A DNA stretch of 64,000 nt. Source: Sphingomonas qomolangmaensis (GTDB taxonomy: Bacteria > Pseudomonadota > Alphaproteobacteria > Sphingomonadales > Sphingomonadaceae). The DNA lies in assembly GCF_024496245.1 (NCBI RefSeq), contig NZ_CP101740.1, positions 310,001 through 374,000 of the forward strand, written 5' to 3'. Shown one piece after another: positions 1 to 7,438 of the stretch; the first letter of the stretch is position 1, and each line of letters starts with the position of its first letter. The notes below the pieces were generated by a model that was not told the DNA's origin, did not search any database, and saw only the letters and a list, made by a program, of their open reading frames with translations. Made by a program: the position numbers and the translations under genes.

Positions 1-1
1 G

Positions 2-310
2 GCGCTCGGCATGAGGGACGGGCCCGCGACGCTCACCGCCGATCGCGGCCGCTACGACATGGAGCAGGAGCAGGTGTCGATGGCAGGCCCGATCGAGTTT
101 CGCGCTGCCGATGGCTATGCGCTCGACACCCGCGACGCGACGATCGATCTGAACACGCGGCAGTTGCGATCGGCCGGGCCGGTCAGCGGTACGACGCCGC
201 AGGGCAGCTTCAGCGGCGACCGGCTCGAAGCCGATCTCGAAGCGCGGACGGTGAAGATGAGTGGCAATGCCCGCTTGCGGATCGTCCCCGAGCGCGCAAA
301 TAGGCGATGA
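2..310 (+). CDS. lptC: LPS export ABC transporter periplasmic protein LptC (C-terminal part, 5' end outside window)
   Basis: The reading frame is open from the window edge and ends with TGA at 308-310. The visible part is about 102 residues of beta-rich sequence (alternating hydrophobic residues, GYALDTRDATIDLN, a final NARLRIVPE), like the OstA/LptC jelly-roll repeat. LptC is the bitopic inner-membrane protein that hands LPS from LptB2FG to LptA. The call rests mainly on context: the stop codon overlaps the lptA start (ATGATGA), and lptB and rpoN follow, which is the usual alphaproteobacterial order. The N-terminal membrane anchor lies before base 1. Confidence 0.8.
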   Translation, partial: ALGMRDGPATLTADRGRYDMEQEQVSMAGPIEFRAADGYALDTRDATIDLNTRQLRSAGPVSGTTPQGSFSGDRLEADLEARTVKMSGNARLRIVPERANRR

Positions 311-852
311 TGAAACGCGCGCCCGCACTGCCCGCCCTGATCGTGGCCGCTAGCCTGTGGGCAGCCCCCGCCGCCGCGCAGCGCCACAACACCAACGCGC
401 CGATCGATTTCGCCGCCGAGAATCTCGAGCTGCAGGATCGCGCCAACCGCGCGGTGCTGTCGGGCGGGGTGTCCATCCGCCAGGCCGACCTGACGCTGAC
501 CGCGGCAAGGGTGACCGTCGCGTACACGGGACAGGTGATCGGCGGAACGCCGCAGGTTTCGCGGCTCGACGCCTCGGGCGGGGTCACCGTGGTGCGCCCC
601 AACCAGCGCGCGCGCGCGCAATATGGCGTGTACGACCTCAACAAGCGCGTCATCACGATGCTGGGCGACGTATCGCTGATCCAAGGCAACAACACGCTGC
701 GCGGTGGGCGGCTGTCGATCAACCTCGACACCGGACGCGCGACGCTCGACGGGTCGACGGCAGGTGCGGGCGGCGCCGCGGCGCCGGCCGAGAACGGCAT
801 CGAACGGCGGCAGGGCAGGGTGACCGGGCGCTTCACGGTGCCGCAGCGGTAA
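307..852 (+). CDS. lptA: LPS transport periplasmic protein LptA
   Basis: A 181-residue protein with a Sec signal peptide (MMKRAPALPALIVAASLW, cleavage after the AAPAAAQ region near residue 25). The mature part is an OstA-like beta-jelly-roll: IDFAAENLELQDRANRAVLS, GGVSIRQADLTLTAARVTV, then a second half with ITMLGDVSLIQGNNTLRGG. LptA polymerises into the periplasmic bridge that carries LPS from LptC to LptD. The start ATG overlaps the lptC stop, so the two are translationally coupled. The C-terminus (VTGRFTVPQR) is short and charged, as in other alphaproteobacterial LptA proteins. Confidence 0.9.
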   Translation: MMKRAPALPALIVAASLWAAPAAAQRHNTNAPIDFAAENLELQDRANRAVLSGGVSIRQADLTLTAARVTVAYTGQVIGGTPQVSRLDASGGVTVVRPNQRARAQYGVYDLNKRVITMLGDVSLIQGNNTLRGGRLSINLDTGRATLDGSTAGAGGAAAPAENGIERRQGRVTGRFTVPQR

Positions 853-865
853 ACGGCGTGTCGAA

Positions 866-985
866 CATCCTCCCCCGCCAGGGGGAGGTGGCAGCCGCAG
901 GCTGACGGAGGGGGAGGAAGCAGTGAGCGCGGCGGCATCTTCCCCCTCCGGCGCTGCGCGCCACCTCCCCCTGGCGGGGGAGGAA
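866..985. repeat. palindromic intergenic repeat, family A (copy 1)
   Basis: An about 120-bp element with inverted ends: CATCCTCCCCCGCCAGGGGG at the left and CCCCCTGGCGGGGGAGGA at the right, with GCTGACGGAGGGGGAGG and CCCCCTCCGGCGCTGCGCGC inside. The same design occurs at 9121-9268 and 9327-9476, and a degraded part at 31658-31710. It fills most of the 297-bp gap between lptA and lptB. It has no coding capacity and can fold into a long hairpin. The rest of the gap (986-1149) shows nothing else I recognise. Confidence 0.85.
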
Positions 986-1149
986 TATCTGGATCGGGAA
1001 GTCGCGGGAGGACGTGAAGGATGCCCGCCTTGCCGCTTGCGATCTTTGCGATTCGCTGATCGTGCTGCATCAAACCATGCACGAAGCTTGCCAACCGCCA
1101 TGCCGATGCGCGAGAAAGGCTCGCCGCACCGAGCGCGCAGGGGATATCG

Positions 1150-1926
1150 ATGGACGATTTGACCACCTTGGAAACGATCGAGCCGGTGGTCGAAACCCCG
1201 GTCGATGCGGGGCTGTCGGTCGTCTCGATCGCCAAGGCCTATGACAAGAAGGTCGTGCTCTCCGACGTGTCGTTGAGCGTCGGGCGCGGCGAGGTCGTCG
1301 GGTTGCTCGGCCCCAACGGCGCGGGCAAGACCACGAGCTTCTATTCGGTGATGGGGCTGGTGAAGCCCGATGCCGGGCGGATCATGCTCGATGGCGAGGA
1401 CATCACCGCGCTGCCGATGTATCGCCGCGCGATCCTGGGGCTAGGCTATCTGCCGCAGGAAACCTCGATCTTTCGCGGGCTGACCGTCGAGAAGAACATC
1501 CTGGCCGTGCTCGAGCTCGCGGTGCCGGACAAGGCCGAGCGGATGGCGCGGCTCGATACGCTGCTCGACGAATTCGGGCTCACCCGGCTACGCGATTCGC
1601 CGGCGATGGCGCTGTCGGGCGGCGAGCGGCGCCGCGCCGAGATCGCGCGCGCGCTGGCGGCGAACCCGTCGATCATGCTGCTCGACGAGCCCTTTGCCGG
1701 GATCGATCCGATCTCGATCGCCGATATCCGCGACCTGGTGCGCGACCTGAAGCAGCGCGACATCGGCGTGCTGATCACCGACCATAATGTCCGCGAGACG
1801 CTCGAGATCGTCGATCGCGCGTATATCATCTACGACGGGCGGGTGCTGTTCGCCGGGTCGCCCGAGGAATTGGTGGCCGACGCGAATGTGCGGCGGCTGT
1901 ATCTGGGCGAGGGTTTCTCGCTCTAG
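1150..1926 (+). CDS. lptB: LPS export ABC transporter ATP-binding protein LptB
   Basis: A 258-residue cytoplasmic ATPase that powers LPS extraction with LptFG. Walker A GPNGAGKTT is at residues 54-62, the Q-loop YLPQETSIFRGLTVEKNI near 100, the ABC signature LSGGERRRAEIARAL near 155, Walker B IMLLDEPFAGID near 175-186 and the switch His in ITDHNV. The PQE(T/A)SIFR Q-loop and the late DRAYIIYDGRVLFAGSPEEL are typical of LptB. An about 20-residue N-terminal extension precedes the core, common in sphingomonads. It is separated from lptA by a palindromic repeat but lies in the same direction. Confidence 0.95.
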   Translation: MDDLTTLETIEPVVETPVDAGLSVVSIAKAYDKKVVLSDVSLSVGRGEVVGLLGPNGAGKTTSFYSVMGLVKPDAGRIMLDGEDITALPMYRRAILGLGYLPQETSIFRGLTVEKNILAVLELAVPDKAERMARLDTLLDEFGLTRLRDSPAMALSGGERRRAEIARALAANPSIMLLDEPFAGIDPISIADIRDLVRDLKQRDIGVLITDHNVRETLEIVDRAYIIYDGRVLFAGSPEELVADANVRRLYLGEGFSL

Positions 1927-1956
1927 CCATGGCCGCGCGGTTCGCCCCGACCCTGC

Positions 1957-2036
1957 GTCACCCCAGCGAAGGCTGGGGTCTCGTGCCGCGCGCGGGGGCT
2001 TCGCTTCGGGGTGACCCCAGCTTTTGCTGGGGTGAC
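1957..2036. repeat. palindromic intergenic repeat, family C (GTCACCCCAGC type)
   Basis: Inverted arms GTCACCCCAGCGAAGGCTGGGG at the left (first 20 bases cited as GTCACCCCAGCGAAGGCTGG) and CCCCAGCTTTTGCTGGGGTGAC at the right; each arm is itself a small hairpin (CCCAGC...GCTGGG). It sits between lptB and rpoN. The type is common between genes in sphingomonad chromosomes. Only one copy is present in this window. Confidence 0.8.
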
Positions 2037-2062
2037 GGCGAGCGGGGCGGGGGTAAAGGCGC

Positions 2063-3553
2063 ATGAACCTCGCCCCGCGCCTCGACATCCGCCAGTCGCA
2101 ATCGCTGGTAATGACGCCGCAGCTCCAGCAGGCGATCAAGCTGCTGGCGCTGTCGAACCTCGAGGTCGAGGGCTTCATCGCCGAGGAGCTCGAGCGAAAT
2201 CCGCTGCTCGAAAGCGCGGGCGGTGAGGACGGCGACGGCGGCGAGCCGATCGTCGCGGTGCCCGTCGGCGGCGATCCGGTGCCGGCCGACGAGCTGCCCG
2301 CCGGCGGCAGCGACGCAGACCCGGTCTTCGACGGCGAACTCGCGCTTGCCAACGTCACCGACGACAGCGCCGCCGATTCGATCGGCAGCCTCGACGGTGG
2401 GCTCGGGCTCAACGGCGTGAGCGGCGGCGGCGGGGTGGGTGAGGACGGGCTCGACTTCGACAGTTTCGCGGGCGGCGAGCTGAGCCTTGCCGATCATCTG
2501 ATGGCGCAGGCGGGCACCGCGGTGGCGGGCGCCGACCTGTTCATCGCCGCGCATCTGATCGATCAGATCGACGAGTGCGGCTATCTCACCGCGTCGCTGC
2601 TCGACGTCGCCAACCGGCTGGGCGTCGCGCTGGCACGGGTCGAGGCGGTGCTGGGGGTCATCCAGACCTTCGATCCCACCGGCGTCGGCGCGCGCAACCT
2701 GTCCGAATGCCTCGCGCTGCAGGCCAAGGAGGCCGATCGCTACGATCCGTGCATGGCGCGGCTGATCGACAATCTCGACCTGGTCGCGCGCGGGCAGTTG
2801 GCGCAGCTCAAGCGGATGTGCGGCGTCGACGACGAGGACATGGCCGACATGATCCGCGAATTGCGCAGCTACGATCCCAAGCCCGGCTGTCGCTATGGCG
2901 GCGAACCGTCGCAGGCGGTGGTGCCCGACCTGTTCGTCGCGCGGCGCGGCGCCGGCTGGGCGGTCGAGATCAACGCCGCGACGCTGCCGCGCGTGCTGGT
3001 CAACCGCGCTTATTATGTCGAGCTGTCGGGGGGCAGCCACGACAAGGCATCGAAGACCTGGCTCGCCGATTGCCTCACCAGCGCCAACTGGCTGGTCAAG
3101 GCGCTCGACCAGCGGCAGCGCACGATCATCAAGGTGGCGAGCGAGATCGTGAAGCAGCAGGAGGCGTTCTTCCTCCACGGCGTCGCGCATCTGCGCCCGC
3201 TGACGCTGGCGCGCGTCGCCGAGGCGATCGAGATGCACGAATCGACGGTCAGCCGGGTGACGAGCAACAAATATCTCAGCTGCGCGCGCGGGCTGTTCGA
3301 GCTCAAATTCTTCTTCACCTCGGCGATCCAGTCGGCCGATGGCGGTGAGGCGGTTTCGGCGCAGGCGGTCAAGGCGGCGATCCGCGCGCTGATCGCGGGC
3401 GAGGGGGCGAAGATTCTGTCCGACGACACGCTGGTCGAGCTGCTCAACGCGCGCGGCTTCGACATCGCGCGGCGGACGGTGGCCAAATATCGCGAGGCGC
3501 TGGGGATCGGGAGTTCGGTGCAGAGGCGGCGGGCGAAGGCGCTCGAAGGGTAG
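2063..3553 (+). CDS. rpoN: RNA polymerase sigma-54 factor RpoN
   Basis: 496 residues. Region I is recognisable at residues 1-50 (LDIRQSQSLVMTPQLQQAIK, LLALSNLEVEGFIAEELERN). Region II (about 55-140) is acidic and glycine-rich. The core-binding domain follows with FDPTGVGARNLSECLALQAK near 205. The helix-turn-helix part contains RVAEAIEMHESTVSRVTSNK near 385-405, and the C-terminal RpoN box reads ARRTVAKYRE at about 470-479. Sigma-54 needs AAA+ activators; one such activator, PrsR, is encoded at 17552-18907 in this window. The position directly after lptB is the usual alphaproteobacterial arrangement. Confidence 0.97.
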   Translation: MNLAPRLDIRQSQSLVMTPQLQQAIKLLALSNLEVEGFIAEELERNPLLESAGGEDGDGGEPIVAVPVGGDPVPADELPAGGSDADPVFDGELALANVTDDSAADSIGSLDGGLGLNGVSGGGGVGEDGLDFDSFAGGELSLADHLMAQAGTAVAGADLFIAAHLIDQIDECGYLTASLLDVANRLGVALARVEAVLGVIQTFDPTGVGARNLSECLALQAKEADRYDPCMARLIDNLDLVARGQLAQLKRMCGVDDEDMADMIRELRSYDPKPGCRYGGEPSQAVVPDLFVARRGAGWAVEINAATLPRVLVNRAYYVELSGGSHDKASKTWLADCLTSANWLVKALDQRQRTIIKVASEIVKQQEAFFLHGVAHLRPLTLARVAEAIEMHESTVSRVTSNKYLSCARGLFELKFFFTSAIQSADGGEAVSAQAVKAAIRALIAGEGAKILSDDTLVELLNARGFDIARRTVAKYREALGIGSSVQRRRAKALEG

Positions 3554-3574
3554 TTCTTCATACCCCGGACAGTC

Positions 3575-3658
3575 CCTCACCCTTCCGCGGCTACGCCGCT
3601 CCTTCCCTCTCCCGCAGGCGGGAGAGGGAAGAGGCGCGCATGCGCCGATAGGGTGAGG
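3575..3658. repeat. palindromic intergenic repeat, family D (CCCTCACCC type)
   Basis: Outer arms CCCTCACCCT and AGGGTGAGGG enclose an inner hairpin CTTCCCTCTCCCGC / GCGGGAGAGGGAAG. It lies directly after rpoN and could act as its transcription terminator, though there is no T-tract. Confidence 0.75.
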
Positions 3659-3668
3659 GCCTTCTTCT

Positions 3669-3796
3669 TCCCCCCTCCCTGAAAGGGAGGGGTCGGGGGT
3701 GGGTGGAGGCCTGGAGATACGGCTACTCGCGCGGCCGGGGCTACCGTATCGCGAGCAATCGACCCACCCCCAGCCCCTCCCTTTCAGGGAGGGGAG
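3669..3796. repeat. palindromic intergenic repeat, family B (large inverted repeat, copy 1)
   Basis: The left arm reads CCCCCTCCCTGAAAGGGAGG then GGTCGGGGGTGGGT; the right arm reads ACCCACCCCCAGCCCCTCCC then TTTCAGGGAGGGG. Each arm contains its own short palindrome, and the centre holds GATACGG ... CCGTATC, giving a nested cruciform of about 128 bp. Further family B copies are at 12775-12884, 26680-26791 and, inside a gene, 42025-42129. Together with the family D copy it fills the 301-bp gap 3554-3854. Confidence 0.85.
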
Positions 3797-3854
3797 TTTT
3801 TGCGCCATCCGCCCTTCGCCTTCTTGGCTTCCACGTGTAACGCTCTGGCCAGCC

Positions 3855-4769
3855 ATGGATCTGTACCTTCCCATCGCCAACCTGTCGGTCAACGCGCTCG
3901 TCATCATCGCGCTCGGGCTCGGGGTCGGGCTGCTGTCGGGGATGTTCGGCGTCGGCGGGGGGTTTCTCACCACGCCGCTGCTCATCTTCTACGGCATTCC
4001 GCCGACCGTCGCGGCGGCGTCGGCGGCGTCGCAGGTTACCGGCGCCAGCGTGTCGGGGATGCTTGCGCATAGCCGGCGCAAGGGGGTCGATTACCATATC
4101 GGCGGGGTGATGGTCGCGGGCGGGGTGCTGGGGTCGTTGATCGGCGCCTGGCTGTTCGAGGTGCTGAGGGCGACCGGACTGATCGATACCGTGATCGCGA
4201 TCCTGTACGTGTTGATGCTCGGATCGATCGGCGGGCTGATGCTCAAGGAATCGGTCGACAGCATCCGCGTGACCAAGGGGCATCGCCCGGCACCCGCGCG
4301 GCGGCGGCGGCATCATCCGCTCATCGCCGCGCTGCCGATGCGCTGGCGCTTCTATCGATCGGGGCTGTATATCTCGCCGCTCGCGCCGCTGATCCTGGGC
4401 GTGTTGACCGGCATTCTGACGATGCTGCTCGGCGTCGGCGGCGGGTTCATCCTCATTCCGGCGATGCTGTATCTGCTCGGCATGTCGACCCAGGTCGTCG
4501 TCGGCACCTCGCTGTTCCAGATCGTCTTCACCACCGCCGCGGCGACGATGGTGCACGCCACCACCACCAAGGCGGTCGATATCGTGCTCGCGGTGCTGCT
4601 GCTGCTGGGATCGGTCGCAGGCGCGCAGATCGGGTCGCGGCTGGCGCAGAAGATGCGCCCCGAATATCTGCGGCTGGCGCTCGCGCTGCTGGTGCTGATC
4701 GTCGCGATCCGGATGGGGCTGGGGCTCGCCTGGCGTCCGGGCGAGCTCTACTCGGTCGAAGCGGCATGA
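3855..4769 (+). CDS. TauE/SafE (TSUP) family sulfite/anion exporter, integral membrane protein
   Basis: 304 residues, mostly hydrophobic. It has the internal duplication of the TSUP family: GMFGVGGGFLTTPLLIFYG near residue 35 and LLGVGGGFILIPAMLYLLGM near 200. About eight membrane segments are visible, with a basic cytoplasmic loop (HRPAPARRRRHHP) between the halves. Members export sulfite, sulfolactate or related anions; the substrate here cannot be read from sequence. I start at ATG 3855 because the upstream frame runs through the palindromic repeat. The stop overlaps the next start by 4 nt (ATGA), so the two genes are coupled. Confidence 0.9.
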   Translation: MDLYLPIANLSVNALVIIALGLGVGLLSGMFGVGGGFLTTPLLIFYGIPPTVAAASAASQVTGASVSGMLAHSRRKGVDYHIGGVMVAGGVLGSLIGAWLFEVLRATGLIDTVIAILYVLMLGSIGGLMLKESVDSIRVTKGHRPAPARRRRHHPLIAALPMRWRFYRSGLYISPLAPLILGVLTGILTMLLGVGGGFILIPAMLYLLGMSTQVVVGTSLFQIVFTTAAATMVHATTTKAVDIVLAVLLLLGSVAGAQIGSRLAQKMRPEYLRLALALLVLIVAIRMGLGLAWRPGELYSVEAA

Positions 4770-5530
4770 TCGCGCGGATATTGGGGCTGATGCTGGCGGC
4801 GTTGCTGCTGGGCGGCGCCAAGCCGGTACTCGTGCCCGACGTGTCGCAGCGCGATATCGAGATCGTCTATTCGTTCACCGGCGCCGAATTGCTGCTGTTC
4901 GGCGCGATCCTCTATCCCGATCGCAGCCTGCCCGATCCCGATGCCGACCCCGCCGAGATCGTCGTGGTGGTCCGCGGGCCGGTGCAATCGGTGATGATGC
5001 GCCAGAAGGAGAAGATCGCGGGAATCTGGGTGAACGCCGAATCGATGCGCTATCGATCGGTGCCGTCCTTCTACGCGATCGCCTCGTCGAAGCCGATCGA
5101 GCGGATCGTCGACGAGCGTACCCGCGCGATCTACGAACTAGGGCTCGACAGCCTGCAATTGTCGCCGATCACCAGCGCCCCTGCCGATCTGCAGACGCGC
5201 TTCGTCCAGGGGCTGATCGACCTGCGCCGCCGGACCGGCCTGTTCGTCGAAGCCCCCGAATCGGTCGAGATCACCGACGGCGTGCTCTATCGCGCACGAA
5301 TTACGATTCCGGCGCGGGTGCCGGTGGGGCGCTTCACCGCCGAGACCTTCCTGATCCGCGACGGGCGCGTGCTCGCCGCGGCGGTGCGCGAGATCGACAT
5401 CCGCAAATCGGGGTTCGAGCGATTCGTCGCGCGCGCTGCCGAGAATCAGTCGGTGCTGTACGGCCTGATCGCGGTCGCGCTGTCGGTGCTGTTCGGCTGG
5501 GGTGCGGGCGCGTTGTGGCGGCGATTCTGA
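4766..5530 (+). CDS. TIGR02186 / Alph_Pro_TM family transmembrane protein
   Basis: 254 residues with a signal peptide or anchor (ARILGLMLAALLLGGAKP), an extracytoplasmic beta-rich domain (LVPDVSQRDIEIVYSFTGAE, LLLFGAILYPDR, VVVVRGPVQSVMMRQKEKIA) and one C-terminal membrane helix (LYGLIAVALSVLFGWGAGAL) ending in WRRF. This matches an alphaproteobacterial family of unknown function that is regularly paired with a TauE/SafE permease, as here with a 4-nt overlap. I infer a periplasmic accessory role for that exporter. Family identity is recalled, not searched. Confidence 0.8.
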   Translation: MIARILGLMLAALLLGGAKPVLVPDVSQRDIEIVYSFTGAELLLFGAILYPDRSLPDPDADPAEIVVVVRGPVQSVMMRQKEKIAGIWVNAESMRYRSVPSFYAIASSKPIERIVDERTRAIYELGLDSLQLSPITSAPADLQTRFVQGLIDLRRRTGLFVEAPESVEITDGVLYRARITIPARVPVGRFTAETFLIRDGRVLAAAVREIDIRKSGFERFVARAAENQSVLYGLIAVALSVLFGWGAGALWRRF

Positions 5531-5625
5531 TCGTTCGCCGCCGATCTTTTGCCCGAGGTACGAACGCAATCTTTACTAACGCCCGCCTATGATCCTCGCT
5601 CGTTGTTGTTTGGGCGAGTGTTTCG

Positions 5626-7296
5626 ATGGATATGCCGGCAGGGCGCGATCTGGCGCGGGCGATGAGCGACGATGCCGCCCCGGTCCCGCCCGGGCGCGTA
5701 TTGGCGGCGCCGATCGGCCTGGTCACCGACATCGGCGGCGCGGGCAGCCAGATCGTGATGGACCGGAGCACGATCGAGGCGCTGCGCGGCGATGCCGATC
5801 CGGCGATCGCGGGCGCGGGGCAGGTGGGGGCGCAGGTGAAGATGCGCGTCGGCATGACCTGGCTGGTCGCCAATATCCGTTCGCTCAAGCTGGCGAGCGG
5901 CGGGCATGGCGACATCGCCGCGCAGATCGATTTCTTGGGCGAGGGCGACGAGGAGCGGCTGACGGGCAAGCTCTACAAATTCCGCCGCGGCGTCACCCGC
6001 TATCCGACGCCGGGCTGCGAGGTGTTTCCGGTTTCGACCTCGGACCTCAAGCAAATCTATTCGACCGACGACCGCCCCAATGTCGAGGTCGGCACCGTAT
6101 ACCCCTCGCGCGACATCCGCGCCGCGCTCTATATCGATGCGATGCTCGGCAAGCATTTCGCGTTGCTCGGGTCGACCGGCACCGGCAAGTCGACCGCCGC
6201 CGCGCTGATCCTCCACCGCATCTGCGAAGCCGCGCCGCAGGGGCATATCGTGATGGTCGATCCGCACGGCGAATATGCCGCGGCGTTCAAGCATAACGGC
6301 GCGATCTTCGACGTCGGCAACCTCGCGATGCCCTATTGGCTGATGAACTTCGAGGAACATTGCGAGGTGTTCCTGACCAGCGACGGCAACGACCGCCAGG
6401 TCGATGCCGACATCCTCGCCAAATGCCTGCTCGCGGCGCGCGGCAAGAACCGGCTGGCCGCCGACGTCAAGCTGACGGTCGATTCGCCGATCCCCTATCT
6501 GCTGAGCGACCTCACCAATCTGGTGCAGCTCGAAATGGGCAAGATGGATCGCGCGAGCGACAGCGCGCCCTATCTGCGGCTCAAGACCAAGATCGACGAG
6601 ATCAAGGCCGATCCGCGCTATTCGTTCATGTTCTCCGGCATGCTGGTTGCCGACACGATGGCGAGTTTCCTGGCGCGGATGTTCCGCCTGCCCGCGCAAG
6701 GCAAGCCGATCTCGATCATCGATGTCTCGGGCGTGCCGTCCGAAATCACTTCGGTCGTGGTGTCGGTATTGAGCCGGATGGTGTTCGATTTCGCCATATG
6801 GTCGCGCGGCGAAACGGTTCGTCCCATATTGCTGGTGTGCGAGGAAGCGCACCGCTATGTCCCCAACGAGCGTAACGCCGACGGGTCTTCGGTCGGCAGG
6901 ATCCTTAGCCGGATCGCCAAGGAAGGGCGTAAATACGGTGTGTCGTTGGGGCTTATCACACAGCGGCCGTCGGACCTTGCCGAAGGCGTCTTGTCGCAAT
7001 GCGGCACCATCATAGCGATGCGGCTGAACAATGATCGAGACCAGGCGTATGTACGGGCAGCGATGCCCGAGGGCGCGCGCGGGTTCCTCGATGCGATCCC
7101 CGCCTTGCGCAACCGCGAGAGCATCATCTGCGGCGAGGGCGTTTCGACCCCGATCCGCGTTTTGTTCGACGATTTGGACGAAAATCGTCGTCCGGCCTCG
7201 GCTGACCCTTCTTTCGCCCTATTGTGGCGCGAGAGCGGCGGCGAGGAGGGTGTGATCGATCGCACCATCCGCCGCTGGCGCAGCCAACGGCACTAA
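5626..7296 (+). CDS. HerA-type DNA-translocating ATPase (DUF87/DUF853)
   Basis: 556 residues. An N-terminal HAS-barrel-like region (VLAAPIGLVTDIGGAGSQIV) precedes Walker A GSTGTGKSTAAALIL near residue 183, MVDPHGEYAAAF near 212, Walker B PILLVCEEAHRYVPNE near 400 and an arginine-finger/sensor region SRIAKEGRKYGVSLGLITQR near 425. HerA ATPases are hexameric DNA pumps. In archaea they pair with the nuclease NurA in end resection; no NurA-like gene is adjacent here, so the role is open. ATG 5626 has GGGCGAG about 7 nt upstream; ATG 5662 (MSDDAAP) is the alternative start. Confidence 0.9.
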   Translation: MDMPAGRDLARAMSDDAAPVPPGRVLAAPIGLVTDIGGAGSQIVMDRSTIEALRGDADPAIAGAGQVGAQVKMRVGMTWLVANIRSLKLASGGHGDIAAQIDFLGEGDEERLTGKLYKFRRGVTRYPTPGCEVFPVSTSDLKQIYSTDDRPNVEVGTVYPSRDIRAALYIDAMLGKHFALLGSTGTGKSTAAALILHRICEAAPQGHIVMVDPHGEYAAAFKHNGAIFDVGNLAMPYWLMNFEEHCEVFLTSDGNDRQVDADILAKCLLAARGKNRLAADVKLTVDSPIPYLLSDLTNLVQLEMGKMDRASDSAPYLRLKTKIDEIKADPRYSFMFSGMLVADTMASFLARMFRLPAQGKPISIIDVSGVPSEITSVVVSVLSRMVFDFAIWSRGETVRPILLVCEEAHRYVPNERNADGSSVGRILSRIAKEGRKYGVSLGLITQRPSDLAEGVLSQCGTIIAMRLNNDRDQAYVRAAMPEGARGFLDAIPALRNRESIICGEGVSTPIRVLFDDLDENRRPASADPSFALLWRESGGEEGVIDRTIRRWRSQRH

Positions 7297-7334
7297 AGAG
7301 TTTCACGAATCCCGTCCCCTTTCTGGGTGCGGGC

Positions 7335-7376
7335 GGGAGAGGGGCCTACGGACAGCAATCAGTTCGCCTCTCTCCC
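7335..7376. terminator. hairpin between convergent herA-like and M23 genes
   Basis: GGGAGAGGGGC (7335-7345) can pair with GCCTCTCTCCC (7366-7376) as an 11-bp stem with one G-U wobble and a 20-nt loop. It sits between two convergent genes, so a bidirectional terminator is plausible. There is no T-tract on either strand, so it is not a classical intrinsic terminator. Confidence 0.35.
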
Positions 7377-7438
7377 CACCACTTCAGGCAGCGGCGGCGC
7401 GCGGCAACAGGCCGCCCGTCGCTGCCCAGGCCCACACG

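Noticed and set aside
1958..3985. A 675-residue minus-strand ORF opposite rpoN
   Set aside because: It is an antisense shadow of rpoN and the repeats that follow, with Arg/Asp/Gln-rich low-complexity composition and no known motif; GC-rich genes routinely leave such frames open.
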